Origin: an uncultured Clostridia bacterium
Lineage (GTDB): Bacteria > Bacillota > Clostridia > TANB77 > CAG-465
Direction of reading: 5' to 3'
DNA: 50,702 nucleotides
Assembly: GCA_947624625.1 (NCBI GenBank)
Contig: CANQLD010000005.1
Span: forward strand, 1-50,702
The translations under genes were made by a program, and so were the position numbers. The notes under the pieces were generated by a model. It was not told the origin of the DNA, ran no database searches, and was given only the letters and a program-made list of their open reading frames with translations. This document shows positions 22,035 through 29,094 of the stretch, in pieces. Position 1 is the stretch's first letter; each line of letters starts with the position of its first letter.

Positions 22035-22214
22035 ATGCTCACCTCTTTTTTATTATATACTATATAAGTTACGAAAAATGTAGAATTTTAATGTATGAAA
22101 AAAATAATTTCGTTTTAAATAAAATAACTAATTTTTATATAATAAAAAGCCAAAAATCTACTTGAATAAATGTAATAATTATCAATTATCTATAATAAAT
22201 AAAATTTAAGATAC

Positions 22215-22250
22215 AGTTCGGTATAAAGTTCGGTATAAAGTTCGGTATAA
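22215..22250. repeat. Three perfect tandem 12-bp repeats
   Basis: AGTTCGGTATAA occurs three times head to tail. The block sits between the sortase B terminator and the spoIIA leader, about 180 bp upstream of spoIIAA. The remaining sequence of 22035-22335 is AT-rich with no gene and no strong promoter; a TATAAT-like box lies only about 20 bp before the spoIIAA start. Confidence 0.9.
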
Positions 22251-22288
22251 AAATAAGTAGAGGTAGTTTTTGCTAAATTACCTCTACT
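22251..22288 (-). terminator. Intrinsic terminator of the sortase B gene
   Basis: Perfect 10-bp stem AGTAGAGGTA/TACCTCTACT with a 13-nt loop, then TATTTTTATA on the minus strand. The T run abuts the 12-bp repeat block. Confidence 0.82.
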
Positions 22289-22335
22289 ATTTATGAAGAT
22301 TATTTATTTGTATACTAAAACTTCGCATCTGCAAA

Positions 22336-23085
22336 CTACTCTTTTACAAGTTTACATTGAACAACAAATCTACCATTTTTTCTTGAATAATCACAAGTTG
22401 ATAGAGTAAGTATTGTATCACTTTCTGATATAGTTTGATTTGTATCATACATACTTTTTGATTTTGCTGTATTTAAGAATTCTTTGTATTCATTTGCATT
22501 TTCAAAATTTGTGTCTATATAAAAGTCTTCTGTATCAGTTACATATACTGTAAATACTTGCCATTTATAATTTCCTTTTATTGTAGACATTTCAATTATT
22601 TGATGTTTATCAAAGAAATCTTTATTTTTGTAATTTAAAAGTGGAGTAAAGTGGTCGTCTGTTTCAGTATTATGACCATAGATTATAAAATGACTCTTAT
22701 CTGTCATATTGTTTATGTCACATCTATAGTCCATAAAAGTTTCTCCCCAGTCTGTTACTTTGTTATCTCTATCATTTCTTAAATATCTATCGTTATTAGT
22801 TGTTTTAAATACAGCAGTATCTATACTTGTTCCTGGAACTTTAACCCAAGCTATTGCATCACTATATTTATCATTTAGCTTTTGTATTTCCTCTTGCAAA
22901 TTTCTTCCTTCTTGAGTTGAATTTGTTACCTTTTGATTAATATCTCCAATATATTTATTATCTTCACCATTTGTTTTACTAGAAAAATACCATATACATC
23001 CTGCCGTAATAAGAGCAACTGCTATAACGATTAATATTATAATTAAAATTGTTCTCTTATTATCTTTCTTAATTCCAAATTCCAT
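22336..23085 (-). CDS. srtB: Class B sortase
   Basis: 249-aa membrane transpeptidase. One helix (about residues 11-31) is followed by a class B catalytic domain: AWVKVPGTSID, FIIYGHNTETDDHFTPLLNY, FFDKHQII, catalytic Cys in LTLSTCDY and Arg in RKNGRFVVQ. Class B enzymes of clostridia recognise (N/S)PxTG-type signals. The preceding gene encodes a secreted protein ending NPNTGK, a probable substrate, separated only by a terminator. Confidence 0.93.
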   Translation of the reverse strand: MEFGIKKDNKRTILIIILIVIAVALITAGCIWYFSSKTNGEDNKYIGDINQKVTNSTQEGRNLQEEIQKLNDKYSDAIAWVKVPGTSIDTAVFKTTNNDRYLRNDRDNKVTDWGETFMDYRCDINNMTDKSHFIIYGHNTETDDHFTPLLNYKNKDFFDKHQIIEMSTIKGNYKWQVFTVYVTDTEDFYIDTNFENANEYKEFLNTAKSKSMYDTNQTISESDTILTLSTCDYSRKNGRFVVQCKLVKE

Positions 23086-23136
23086 TATATCACCCTTTCT
23101 TTTAAAATATTATGGAAACTTATCTTCTTAAAGAAA

Positions 23137-23179
23137 GAGGGCATATATCTAATATCATAAGATTTTAATATAGGCCCTC
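23137..23179 (-). terminator. Terminator after the NPNTG protein
   Basis: GAGGGC/GCCCTC stem extended by AT pairs around a long AT loop, then TTTCTTT on the minus strand. It starts within 10 bp of the stop codon. Confidence 0.75.
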
Positions 23180-23185
23180 ATTTAA

Positions 23186-24076
23186 TTATTTACCAGTATT
23201 TGGATTAGCTACCCAGTCACTTGGTTTTGAACTATTATTGTTTTTATTTGTGTCTTTGTTATTTTTGTTAGTATCTTTGTTTGGATTATCAGATGGATTA
23301 TTTGGATTACTTGGTGTATCTTTACTTAACAAAGTAAATGCACTACCAGTTACTCCATTACAAAGATTTCCTTGTGCGTCATATGCAGTACCACCTGATA
23401 CATATATAGTTTTGTTACCACCTACATTGCCTTTTATGTTAGATAATGTAATTGTAGCAGTATTACCACTTATTGAAACACTTTTGTTTGCACTAAATCC
23501 GTCTAATCTGATGTCTCCTTCATTTAAAGTTATTCCTTGAACCTTAACATTATCACTGTATGTTACTTTGTATGTAACTGTTCCACCAATATATACTTGT
23601 GATGGATTTGGTCCACTTATTTTTGCAACTGGAGCAACAGTATCTTTATTTTCTTCTTGCCCTTGACTAGCTTTGATAGTAAAGCTTTCTGTTTGTGTAG
23701 AATGTGCAAGTTGTCCGTCACTAGATACTGCAGTACCACCAGATATTCTTACTCTTTTTAAAGAACTACCTGAAGTATTGTGGATATTTGATAATGTAAC
23801 AACTCTACTATTACCAGCATCTGCTATGTGTATATTAGCTGTAAAACCATTTAAATATAGGTCACTTGCATTTAAAGTTATTCTATTAACATCATCTACA
23901 TATGTTAATGTAAATTTAATTTGACCATTTTCTTCTACAGTTTTAGAGCTTAAAGGTGTAACTATAACACCACAAGACCATGCTCTTACATTATTTATTG
24001 CAGGAAAAGCAGCAAAACTAATAGCTATAATGCTCAAAACAACTAGTGCTTTTTTTAAATTTACTATCTTTTTCAT
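23186..24076 (-). CDS. Secreted two-domain protein ending in NPNTGK (candidate sortase B substrate)
   Basis: 296 aa. Residues 1-32 are a signal peptide ending around VRA. Two related Ig-like domains follow (about 35-133 and 145-245), each with an LDGFSAN/LNGFTAN strand, a TLSNI strand and an ISGGTA/VSGGTA strand. A Pro/Asn/Lys spacer precedes DWVANPNTGK at the very C-terminus. NPNTG resembles class B sorting motifs, but the protein stops one residue later, with no hydrophobic stretch or basic tail. The next gene is srtB. The function is otherwise unknown. Confidence 0.8.
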   Translation of the reverse strand: MKKIVNLKKALVVLSIIAISFAAFPAINNVRAWSCGVIVTPLSSKTVEENGQIKFTLTYVDDVNRITLNASDLYLNGFTANIHIADAGNSRVVTLSNIHNTSGSSLKRVRISGGTAVSSDGQLAHSTQTESFTIKASQGQEENKDTVAPVAKISGPNPSQVYIGGTVTYKVTYSDNVKVQGITLNEGDIRLDGFSANKSVSISGNTATITLSNIKGNVGGNKTIYVSGGTAYDAQGNLCNGVTGSAFTLLSKDTPSNPNNPSDNPNKDTNKNNKDTNKNNNSSKPSDWVANPNTGK

Positions 24077-24111
24077 TTTAAATTCCTCCCATTTAATAAC
24101 TTTACATTACT

Positions 24112-24140
24112 ATTGTAACATATTTTACATAATATGTCAA
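24112..24140 (-). promoter_or_regulatory. Sigma-A promoter with a palindrome in its spacer
   Basis: On the minus strand TTGACA, 17 bp, TACAAT, about 35 bp before ATG 24076. Between the boxes is a perfect 7-bp inverted repeat, ACATATT-6-AATATGT (24118-24137 on the plus strand), which also touches the -35 box. That is a plausible repressor operator; no regulator is identified. Confidence 0.78.
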
Positions 24141-24230
24141 TACTTTTTTACGTTTTTTAAAATAAATAGTTTGATTTTTAAATATTTTTACAAATTATTA
24201 GATACATAATATTGTAATATTAATCAGGTT

Positions 24231-24277
24231 AAAAAAGTAATCGCCGTCAAAATATATTATATTATTACGACGATTAC
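24231..24277 (-). terminator. Terminator after the XerD-like gene
   Basis: Stem GTAATCGTCGT pairing with ACGGCGATTAC (one G-T pair), a long AT loop, then TTTTTTAACC on the minus strand. It begins about 10 bp after the stop at 24289. Confidence 0.82.
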
Positions 24278-24288
24278 TACATTAATTA

Positions 24289-25161
24289 CTACATATCTGA
24301 TTTAAAATAATCATCTTTAACATTTGGATTAACAATTTGTGTATACATCATTGTAGAAGCCACATCAGTATGTCCAAGTAATTCTTGAACTGTTTTTAAT
24401 TCAGCTCCATTTTGTAACATATGAACAGCAAATGAATGTCTAATTGTATGAGGTGTAATATCTTTATCGATTTTTGCTTGTTCTTTATACTGTTTTAGTA
24501 TTTTCCAATATCCTTGTCTTGTCATTTTTTGACCATTTGTATTAATAAATAAAGTTTTTTCTTCTTCAGTTCTAATTAATAATGGTCTTACTTTTTCAAT
24601 ATACTCTTTTAAACATTTTAAAGAACGATTGCCAAGTGGTATATGTCTTTCACTATTCTTTTTCTTTACTCTTATATATCCACTATTTAAATTAACATCT
24701 TCTATTCTTAAAGATACAAGCTCTGTTACTCTTATTCCTGTTGCATATAATATTTCAAGCATTGCTTTATCTCTTTGACCTTTTAACTCAGATAAATCTG
24801 GTTGTTCAAGTAAAGCTTCAATCTCAGCAGATGTTAAAATCATAGGTTCTTTTCTATCAACTTTTGGTGCTTCAATATTTTCAGCAATATTTTCTTCTGC
24901 AAGTTTTTTATTTACTAAATATCTATAAAAACTTTTTAAAGATGCTGTACTTCTTGATATAGTTGAATTAGATTTTCCAACTTCTTTTAAGTGTTCAATG
25001 TATTCTTGCATATCCTCTTTAGTAAGGTCGAATATTTTTTTACCTTTTTCACTAAAGTATCTATCAAATTGTACAATATCTCTTTCATAAGATGCAAGCG
25101 TATTTGGAGATGCTTGTCTTGCTTTTAAACTTTCAATAAACTCATCAATTATAATCTTCAT
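24289..25161 (-). CDS. xerD: XerC/XerD-type tyrosine recombinase
   Basis: 290-aa site-specific recombinase. It has an N-terminal SAM-like core-binding domain (about 1-85, SPNTLASYERDIVQF) and a catalytic domain with Arg in ATGIRVTELVSL, Lys in the IRVKKKNSERHIP hairpin, HTIRHSFAVH, LLGHTDVASTMMY and the nucleophilic Tyr in TMMYTQI. Size and spacing match housekeeping XerD acting at dif, not phage integrases. The ATG at 25161 follows GGAGG by 8 nt; the ATG at 25176 would contain it. Single gene with its own promoter and terminator. XerC versus XerD is not certain. Confidence 0.88.
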   Translation of the reverse strand: MKIIIDEFIESLKARQASPNTLASYERDIVQFDRYFSEKGKKIFDLTKEDMQEYIEHLKEVGKSNSTISRSTASLKSFYRYLVNKKLAEENIAENIEAPKVDRKEPMILTSAEIEALLEQPDLSELKGQRDKAMLEILYATGIRVTELVSLRIEDVNLNSGYIRVKKKNSERHIPLGNRSLKCLKEYIEKVRPLLIRTEEEKTLFINTNGQKMTRQGYWKILKQYKEQAKIDKDITPHTIRHSFAVHMLQNGAELKTVQELLGHTDVASTMMYTQIVNPNVKDDYFKSDM

Positions 25162-25187
25162 TTTAATGTCCTCCATTCGTTATGATT

Positions 25188-25216
25188 ATTTTACACTATT
25201 TTCTAAAAATTTGCAA
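25188..25216 (-). promoter_or_regulatory. Promoter of the XerD-like gene
   Basis: On the minus strand TTGCAA, 17 bp, TAAAAT, about 25 bp upstream of ATG 25161. Confidence 0.6.
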
Positions 25217-25283
25217 TACTTTTATAAAAAATTATGTAATGTTTTTTGCTTTTTTCGTTAAAATGCACATTTTTTCTACTTTT

Positions 25284-25880
25284 TTATTTTAAATATAGTG
25301 AAATTACTCCAAAGCTTGCAAGTTGCTCTATTAAAATAGAAAGAATAATTAATGAAAGCACTATAACCAAATTATATGATTCTTTAAATATTATTGTAAG
25401 TTTATTCTTTTCTTCAAGTAGTTTATAATGAAAATTTATTGCATTTACGCACATATAAACATATGACGGTATAAATATTATATTTGGTAAAATAACCAAT
25501 AAAAGTAGCACAAGTATTCCTTTACCAAATCCAAATACAAGAAATAAAGTAGGAATATATAGTCCAATTGAAAATCCTTTTATTAAACTAATTATACAAA
25601 TACAAATAGGTGCAATAAGAGTAATGGAAAGAAAATATATTATTAATATAACTAGTAAATTAGTCATGATTCCATTTTTCAAAATATTAATACTTTCAAA
25701 TCCCTTATCTTTTGATAAATCAAGTGTTGACTTTATACTATTTGTTAATTCATTTTTTACCTCTTGATTTAAAAAATAAGTCAAAGTTAAGCCAATAATT
25801 AGTCCAATCAAAAGACACATTAATATTATTTTTATAACTTTACTATTTTTGCTAATATAATTTAATAAATATTCTCTCAT
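25284..25880 (-). CDS. spoIIM: Stage II sporulation protein M
   Basis: Polytopic membrane protein of 198 aa. In spore formers SpoIIM works with SpoIID and SpoIIP to remodel septal peptidoglycan during engulfment. The sequence has about five transmembrane segments, a loop with FESINILKNGIMTNLL after the first one, and the GFSIGLY and FIPSYVYMCVNAI patterns of the SpoIIM family. The likely ATG is 25880. The only ribosome-site-like sequence, GGTGG, lies within the 3' arm of the rnhA terminator hairpin. A GTG at 25895 inside the hairpin is the other start. Confidence 0.85.
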   Translation of the reverse strand: MREYLLNYISKNSKVIKIILMCLLIGLIIGLTLTYFLNQEVKNELTNSIKSTLDLSKDKGFESINILKNGIMTNLLVILIIYFLSITLIAPICICIISLIKGFSIGLYIPTLFLVFGFGKGILVLLLLVILPNIIFIPSYVYMCVNAINFHYKLLEEKNKLTIIFKESYNLVIVLSLIILSILIEQLASFGVISLYLK

Positions 25881-25920
25881 ATAAAAAACCACCACACAAC
25901 ATATTATGCGTGTAGGTGGT
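25881..25920 (-). terminator. rnhA terminator overlapping the spoIIM ribosome site
   Basis: ACCACC(T)ACAC pairs with GTGTGGTGGT, followed by TTTTTTAT on the minus strand. The 3' arm supplies the GGTGG in front of the spoIIM ATG, so when the hairpin forms in read-through RNA it would also hide that site. Confidence 0.8.
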
Positions 25921-25931
25921 ATTTAAGAACA

Positions 25932-26366
25932 TTATATATTTTCTCTAGCTTTTACTGCAAGTTTATCACATCTATTGTTATATTCATTACTACTATGTCC
26001 TTTTACTTTTACAAATTTTACTTTGTGTAAATCCATAAGTTTAAGTAATCTTTCCCATAAGTCTATATTTTTTACTTCTTTTTTATCTGCTTTTCTCCAG
26101 TTATTATTTTTCCAGCTATTTATCCAACCTTTTTCTATTGCATTAACTACATAAGCACTATCACTATATACAGTTACATTACAAGGCTCTTTTAACATTT
26201 CAAGCCCTTTTAAAACGGCCATCATTTCCATTTTATTGTTTGTAGTGCTTGCCTCAGCACCTGATATTTCTTTTTCTACATTATTATATATAAGAATAGC
26301 TGCGTACCCTCCAGGTCCTGGATTACCACTGCAAGCTCCATCAGTATATAACTCTACGTCCTTCAT
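25932..26366 (-). CDS. rnhA: Ribonuclease HI
   Basis: 144-aa enzyme that cuts RNA in RNA-DNA hybrids. The catalytic acids are visible in LYTDGACSGNPGPGG (Asp), NNKMEMMAVLKGLEML (Glu), VYSDSAYVVNAI (Asp) and, near the end, NNRCDKLAV (Asp), with VKGHSSNEYNN carrying the His loop. Length is normal for the E. coli type. AAGGAGG precedes the ATG. It is divergent from tmcAL across a 92-bp gap. Confidence 0.95.
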   Translation of the reverse strand: MKDVELYTDGACSGNPGPGGYAAILIYNNVEKEISGAEASTTNNKMEMMAVLKGLEMLKEPCNVTVYSDSAYVVNAIEKGWINSWKNNNWRKADKKEVKNIDLWERLLKLMDLHKVKFVKVKGHSSNEYNNRCDKLAVKARENI

Positions 26367-26391
26367 AAAACCTCCTTAACTTGAATTTAAG

Positions 26392-26430
26392 ATTAAGTTA
26401 TGTTAATATATATATTAGCATAACTTAAAT
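26392..26430. promoter_or_regulatory. 39-bp near-perfect palindrome in the rnhA/tmcAL divergent gap
   Basis: ATTAAGTTATG-T-TAATATA mirrors TATATTA-G-CATAACTTAAT with one mismatch. It lies midway between the two divergent starts, where both promoters must be. It could be a shared operator or simply two overlapping AT-rich promoters; no T run follows, so it is not a terminator. Confidence 0.6.
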
Positions 26431-26458
26431 AAAAAAACAAGTAAGGAGAAAAAAATAG

Positions 26459-27617
26459 ATGAAAGTAGTACGGAATTATTGCAGAGTTTAATCCATTTCA
26501 TAATGGTCATAAATATTTAATAGAAGAAGCAAAAAAACAAACTAATGCTGACTATTGCATATGCTTAATGTCTGGTAGTTTTACTCAAAATGGTGGCATT
26601 GCTATATATGATAAGTTTAATAGGGCAAATACGGCAATACTTAATGGAGTAGATATGGTGATAGAACTTCCAACAATATACGCAATCTCTAGTAGTGAGT
26701 TTTTTGCAACTGGTGCTATAAATCTATTTAGCAAATTAGGAATAGTTGATACAGTCTGTTTTGGTAGTGAATGTGGAGATATATCTACATTAAATAATAT
26801 CACAGATATACTTATACAAAATGAAAAAGAAATTTGGAATAAAATAACTGAACTTATGAAATCAGGTAATTCCTTTGCAAAATGTAGAGATTTAGCACTT
26901 GGTAGTTACTTAAATGCCTCTTTAACTTTAGAACTTGCTAAGCCAAATAATATACTTGCTATAGAATATATAAAAGCCTTAAAAAAGGAAAATTGTAAAA
27001 TAACACCTATTACTATAAAAAGAGACGACAATTTTGCTAGTGCTACTAATATACGAGAAAAAATATATAATGGTAATTTAAATGATATTAAAGAAAGTGT
27101 TCCAAGCTCTACGTATGATTCGGTAAAAAATGAGCAATATTTAACAAATGAGGATATCTTTAATATTATAAAATACAACATTCTATTAAATAAAGATTCA
27201 TTAAATAAGTTTAATGGAATAGTTGAAGGAATAGAAAATAAAATAATATCTAGTATCAATATTTCTAAGACCTATGAAGAATTCATACATAATATAAAAT
27301 CAAAAAGATATGCACTTTCTAGTATAAAGAGAATGTTACTTAGTATATTACTAAATATTACAAAAGAAGATTATAATTTACTTGTAAATAATATAAATTA
27401 TGCTCATATATTAGCTATATCAGATAATGGTAGAAAGCTTTTATCAGAGATTTCAAATAAATCAGATATGACTATTATAACAAACATAAATGATAAAATC
27501 ATTTCAAATTTAAGTGAAACGAATAAAAAAAGTTTAAATATAGATATGCTTGCTACAAATATTTACTCTTCTTTACTTAAACAAGATATAAACAAAGACT
27601 ATACCAACAGATTATAA
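26459..27617 (+). CDS. tmcAL: tRNA(Met) cytidine acetate ligase TmcAL, with a +1 frameshift at codon 5
   Basis: TmcAL (YlbM family) adenylates acetate to make N4-acetylcytidine at the wobble base of elongator tRNA-Met. After a +1 shift the product is about 385 aa and begins MKVVGIIAEFNPFHNGHKY, with the HxGH nucleotidyltransferase motif at residues 14-17; then MSGSFTQNGG, ELPTIYAISSSEFFATGA and FGSECGD, all typical. Zero frame from the ATG reads five more codons after CGG and stops. ATG 26459 has AAGGAG 10 nt upstream, and the downstream frame has no start before an internal ATG at 26568 that would delete the active site. The 3' end overlaps a 38-bp terminator. Function is confident; whether the break is programmed, a mutation or an error is open. 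Confidence 0.85.
26471..26474 (+). other. +1 frameshift site GTA-CGG-A in tmcAL
   Basis: Zero frame GTA GTA CGG AAT TAT TGC AGA GTT TAA. Dropping the C (26471) gives GTA GTA GGA ATT ATT GCA, restoring V-V-G-I-I-A as expected for the family. There is no homopolymer here. Confidence 0.75.
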
Positions 27618-27631
27618 TTGGTATAGTCTTT
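27594..27631 (+). terminator. tmcAL terminator; left copy of a 38-bp direct repeat
   Basis: A perfect AAAGACTATACCAA/TTGGTATAGTCTTT hairpin (14 bp) that starts inside the last codons of tmcAL (KDYTNRL) and ends in T residues. An identical 38-bp sequence occurs at 29029-29066. It is symmetrical enough to work in both directions. Confidence 0.85.
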
Positions 27632-27712
27632 ATTATTTATATAAACGAACTTATAATGTTACAAGTTTTACATTATTTTCGTCTTTATTTTTATATACAT
27701 ATTTACTTGTTT

Positions 27713-28111
27713 TCAAGAATATTTTTCTAAAAAATCTGTAACACTCATAATCTCAGGCTTTTCAATATTAATATCATCAAAATCTTTATCACCTGTTATG
27801 AATATGTCTACATCTTCTATTATTGCTGTATGCAAAATTATATAGTCATTTTTATCCCTAATGCTAAATAATTTATTATCTACACTAGTTGGAGAATACA
27901 CTAAATTAAACGGAAAATTTTTTAAAAATTCATCTAAATCCTTTAAACTTACTTTGAACTTCGTATCTATTAATTTCTCTAATTCCTCAACTGTATAGGA
28001 GCAAATTATTATTTCGTGCTCTTTAGAAAGTTTATAGATTAGTTCATTCATTTTTTTACTCTTAAATACAAATGCAGAAATAAGGATATTAGTATCCAAC
28101 ATCACTTTCAT
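27713..28111 (-). CDS. PIN-domain toxin (VapC-like ribonuclease)
   Basis: 132-aa PIN-domain protein, probably a toxin that cuts RNA. It starts MLDTNILISAFVF-like (first catalytic Asp), has ELIYKL and VEELEKL acid-bearing helices, and DVDIFITGDKDFDD with the later acids. The antitoxin candidate (AbrB type) is 2 bp upstream and co-transcribed, the standard layout. The two genes sit on the minus strand between the two 38-bp repeats. Confidence 0.85.
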   Translation of the reverse strand: MKVMLDTNILISAFVFKSKKMNELIYKLSKEHEIIICSYTVEELEKLIDTKFKVSLKDLDEFLKNFPFNLVYSPTSVDNKLFSIRDKNDYIILHTAIIEDVDIFITGDKDFDDINIEKPEIMSVTDFLEKYS

Positions 28112-28113
28112 AA

Positions 28114-28371
28114 CTAATCCTTCTTTCTATTTTTTCTAAATTCTCTTATCATTTGAACTACATCCTCTTCTGTTTTTAACCCAAGTCTTTCTGCTTCGCC
28201 TTCAAAAGCATTTTGTATTTTTTCTAAAGCTAGCATTGCGGAATTTTGAATAACTATATCTTTTCCTTTTTGAATAAAAAGAATTTTACTTCCTTCTTTT
28301 AAATCTAATAATTCTCTAATTGATTTTGGAATAGTTACTTGACCTTTAGTTGTCACTTTTGCTAATTCCAT
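28114..28371 (-). CDS. AbrB/MazE-type antitoxin
   Basis: 85-aa DNA-binding protein with an N-terminal swapped-hairpin AbrB domain: AKVTTKGQVTIPKSIRELLDLKEGSKILF. The C-terminal half is charged and helical and probably wraps the PIN toxin. Its promoter lies immediately upstream and contains tandem repeats that could be its own operator. Confidence 0.87.
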   Translation of the reverse strand: MELAKVTTKGQVTIPKSIRELLDLKEGSKILFIQKGKDIVIQNSAMLALEKIQNAFEGEAERLGLKTEEDVVQMIREFRKNRKKD

Positions 28372-28391
28372 AAAATCACTTCCTTTCTGTA

Positions 28392-28409
28392 TTCCTTACT
28401 TTCCTTACT
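28392..28409. promoter_or_regulatory. Tandem 9-bp repeats, candidate antitoxin operator
   Basis: TTCCTTACT occurs twice without a gap, just downstream of the -10 box of the toxin-antitoxin promoter. Autorepression by AbrB-type antitoxins is well known; binding here is inferred. Confidence 0.5.
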
Positions 28410-28412
28410 AAT

Positions 28413-28441
28413 ATTATATGCCATTTTTATAAAAATATCAA
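28413..28441 (-). promoter_or_regulatory. Promoter of the toxin-antitoxin pair
   Basis: On the minus strand TTGATA, 17 bp, TATAAT, about 42 bp before the antitoxin ATG. Five of six and six of six consensus bases. Confidence 0.78.
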
Positions 28442-28561
28442 TATTTCTATGGAAATTTCTTAATTTATGTCATATTAATTTCAGCATTTGATTATTAAAG
28501 TTATTATTGCAAAGCAAAAATTAAAAATCTAGCCTAAATCTTCATTAATACTATATTAAAA

Positions 28562-28594
28562 ATTTATGCAAGATTTATGTATTATTTATGCAAG
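28562..28594. repeat. 11-bp direct repeat at 22-bp spacing
   Basis: ATTTATGCAAG occurs at 28562 and 28584, two helical turns apart, about 75 bp upstream of the MNT gene promoter. The rest of the 350-bp gap 28372-28722 is AT-rich with only the two opposed promoters. Confidence 0.6.
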
Positions 28595-28667
28595 TAATAT
28601 TAGCTAACTATATATAATATAAATTACTGTATTTTAACATATTTAAATTTTTTGCTGTTGAATAGAT

Positions 28668-28696
28668 TTTACTATAGTACTTATTTATGATATACT
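28668..28696 (+). promoter_or_regulatory. Probable promoter of the MNT nucleotidyltransferase gene
   Basis: TTTACT, 17 bp, TATACT, about 26 bp upstream of ATG 28723, which is preceded by GGAGGG. Confidence 0.5.
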
Positions 28697-28722
28697 TTTA
28701 ATGTACAAAAGGAGGGAATCTA

Positions 28723-29030
28723 ATGTCAGAAAAGATATACAATATAGAAGAATTAAAAATTAAAATAAAAGAAATTTTAAAAAAGTACTCTGTAAAAAAG
28801 CAATATTGTTTGGTTCATATGCTAGAAATACTCCTACATCTAAAAGCGATATTGATATAGTAATAGATAGTGAAGGTACATTACTAAATATATACTTTTA
28901 TGGACTATTAGAAGATTTGGTCGAATGCCTACAAAAAGATATCGACCTATTCGAAATATTTGAAATACAAATAGATAGTAATATATATAATAACATAAAA
29001 AATGAGGGGATTATTATTTATGAAATATAA
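28723..29030 (+). CDS. MNT-type minimal nucleotidyltransferase, with a -1 frameshift
   Basis: About 102 aa after a -1 shift at 28794-28800. The N-terminal part (MSEKIYNIEELKIKIKEILKKYSVKK) runs in one frame and the catalytic part (AILFGSYARNTPTSKSDIDIVID) in the frame one base back, joining exactly at the family sequence VKKAILFGSYARN. GSYARN and SDIDIVI are the nucleotide and metal motifs of MNT proteins, usually antitoxins of HEPN toxins. No HEPN gene is visible, so the MNT looks solitary. The ATG follows GGAGGG. Zero-frame translation alone gives a short peptide without the motif. Confidence 0.75.
28794..28800 (+). other. A AAA AAG slippery heptamer, candidate -1 frameshift site
   Basis: In the zero frame (GT)A AAA AAG, correctly phased as X XXY YYZ. 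A -1 shift here continues GCA ATA TTG TTT GGT and produces the expected K-K-A-I-L-F-G. Loss of one A from a seven-A run would look the same. Confidence 0.6.
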
Positions 29031-29066
29031 AGACTATACCAACAGATTATAATTGGTATAGTCTTT
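29029..29066. terminator. Second copy of the 38-bp terminator repeat
   Basis: Identical to 27594-27631. It ends the MNT gene on the plus strand and the 29095-30173 pair on the minus strand, with T runs on both sides. Confidence 0.88.
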
Positions 29067-29094
29067 TCTTTTTTTCAAAGTTTCTATTTTTTAC

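Noticed and set aside
22035-22080. Sigma-A promoter of spoIIAA from the TATAAT-like box
   Set aside because: The box lies only about 20 bp from the start codon and no -35 box sits 16-18 bp upstream. A sigma-H type promoter could not be identified with confidence.
28723-28862. A separate 46-aa peptide from the zero frame ahead of the MNT domain
   Set aside because: Its N-terminal half is the expected helix of the MNT protein and the rest has no features; one frameshifted gene explains the data better.
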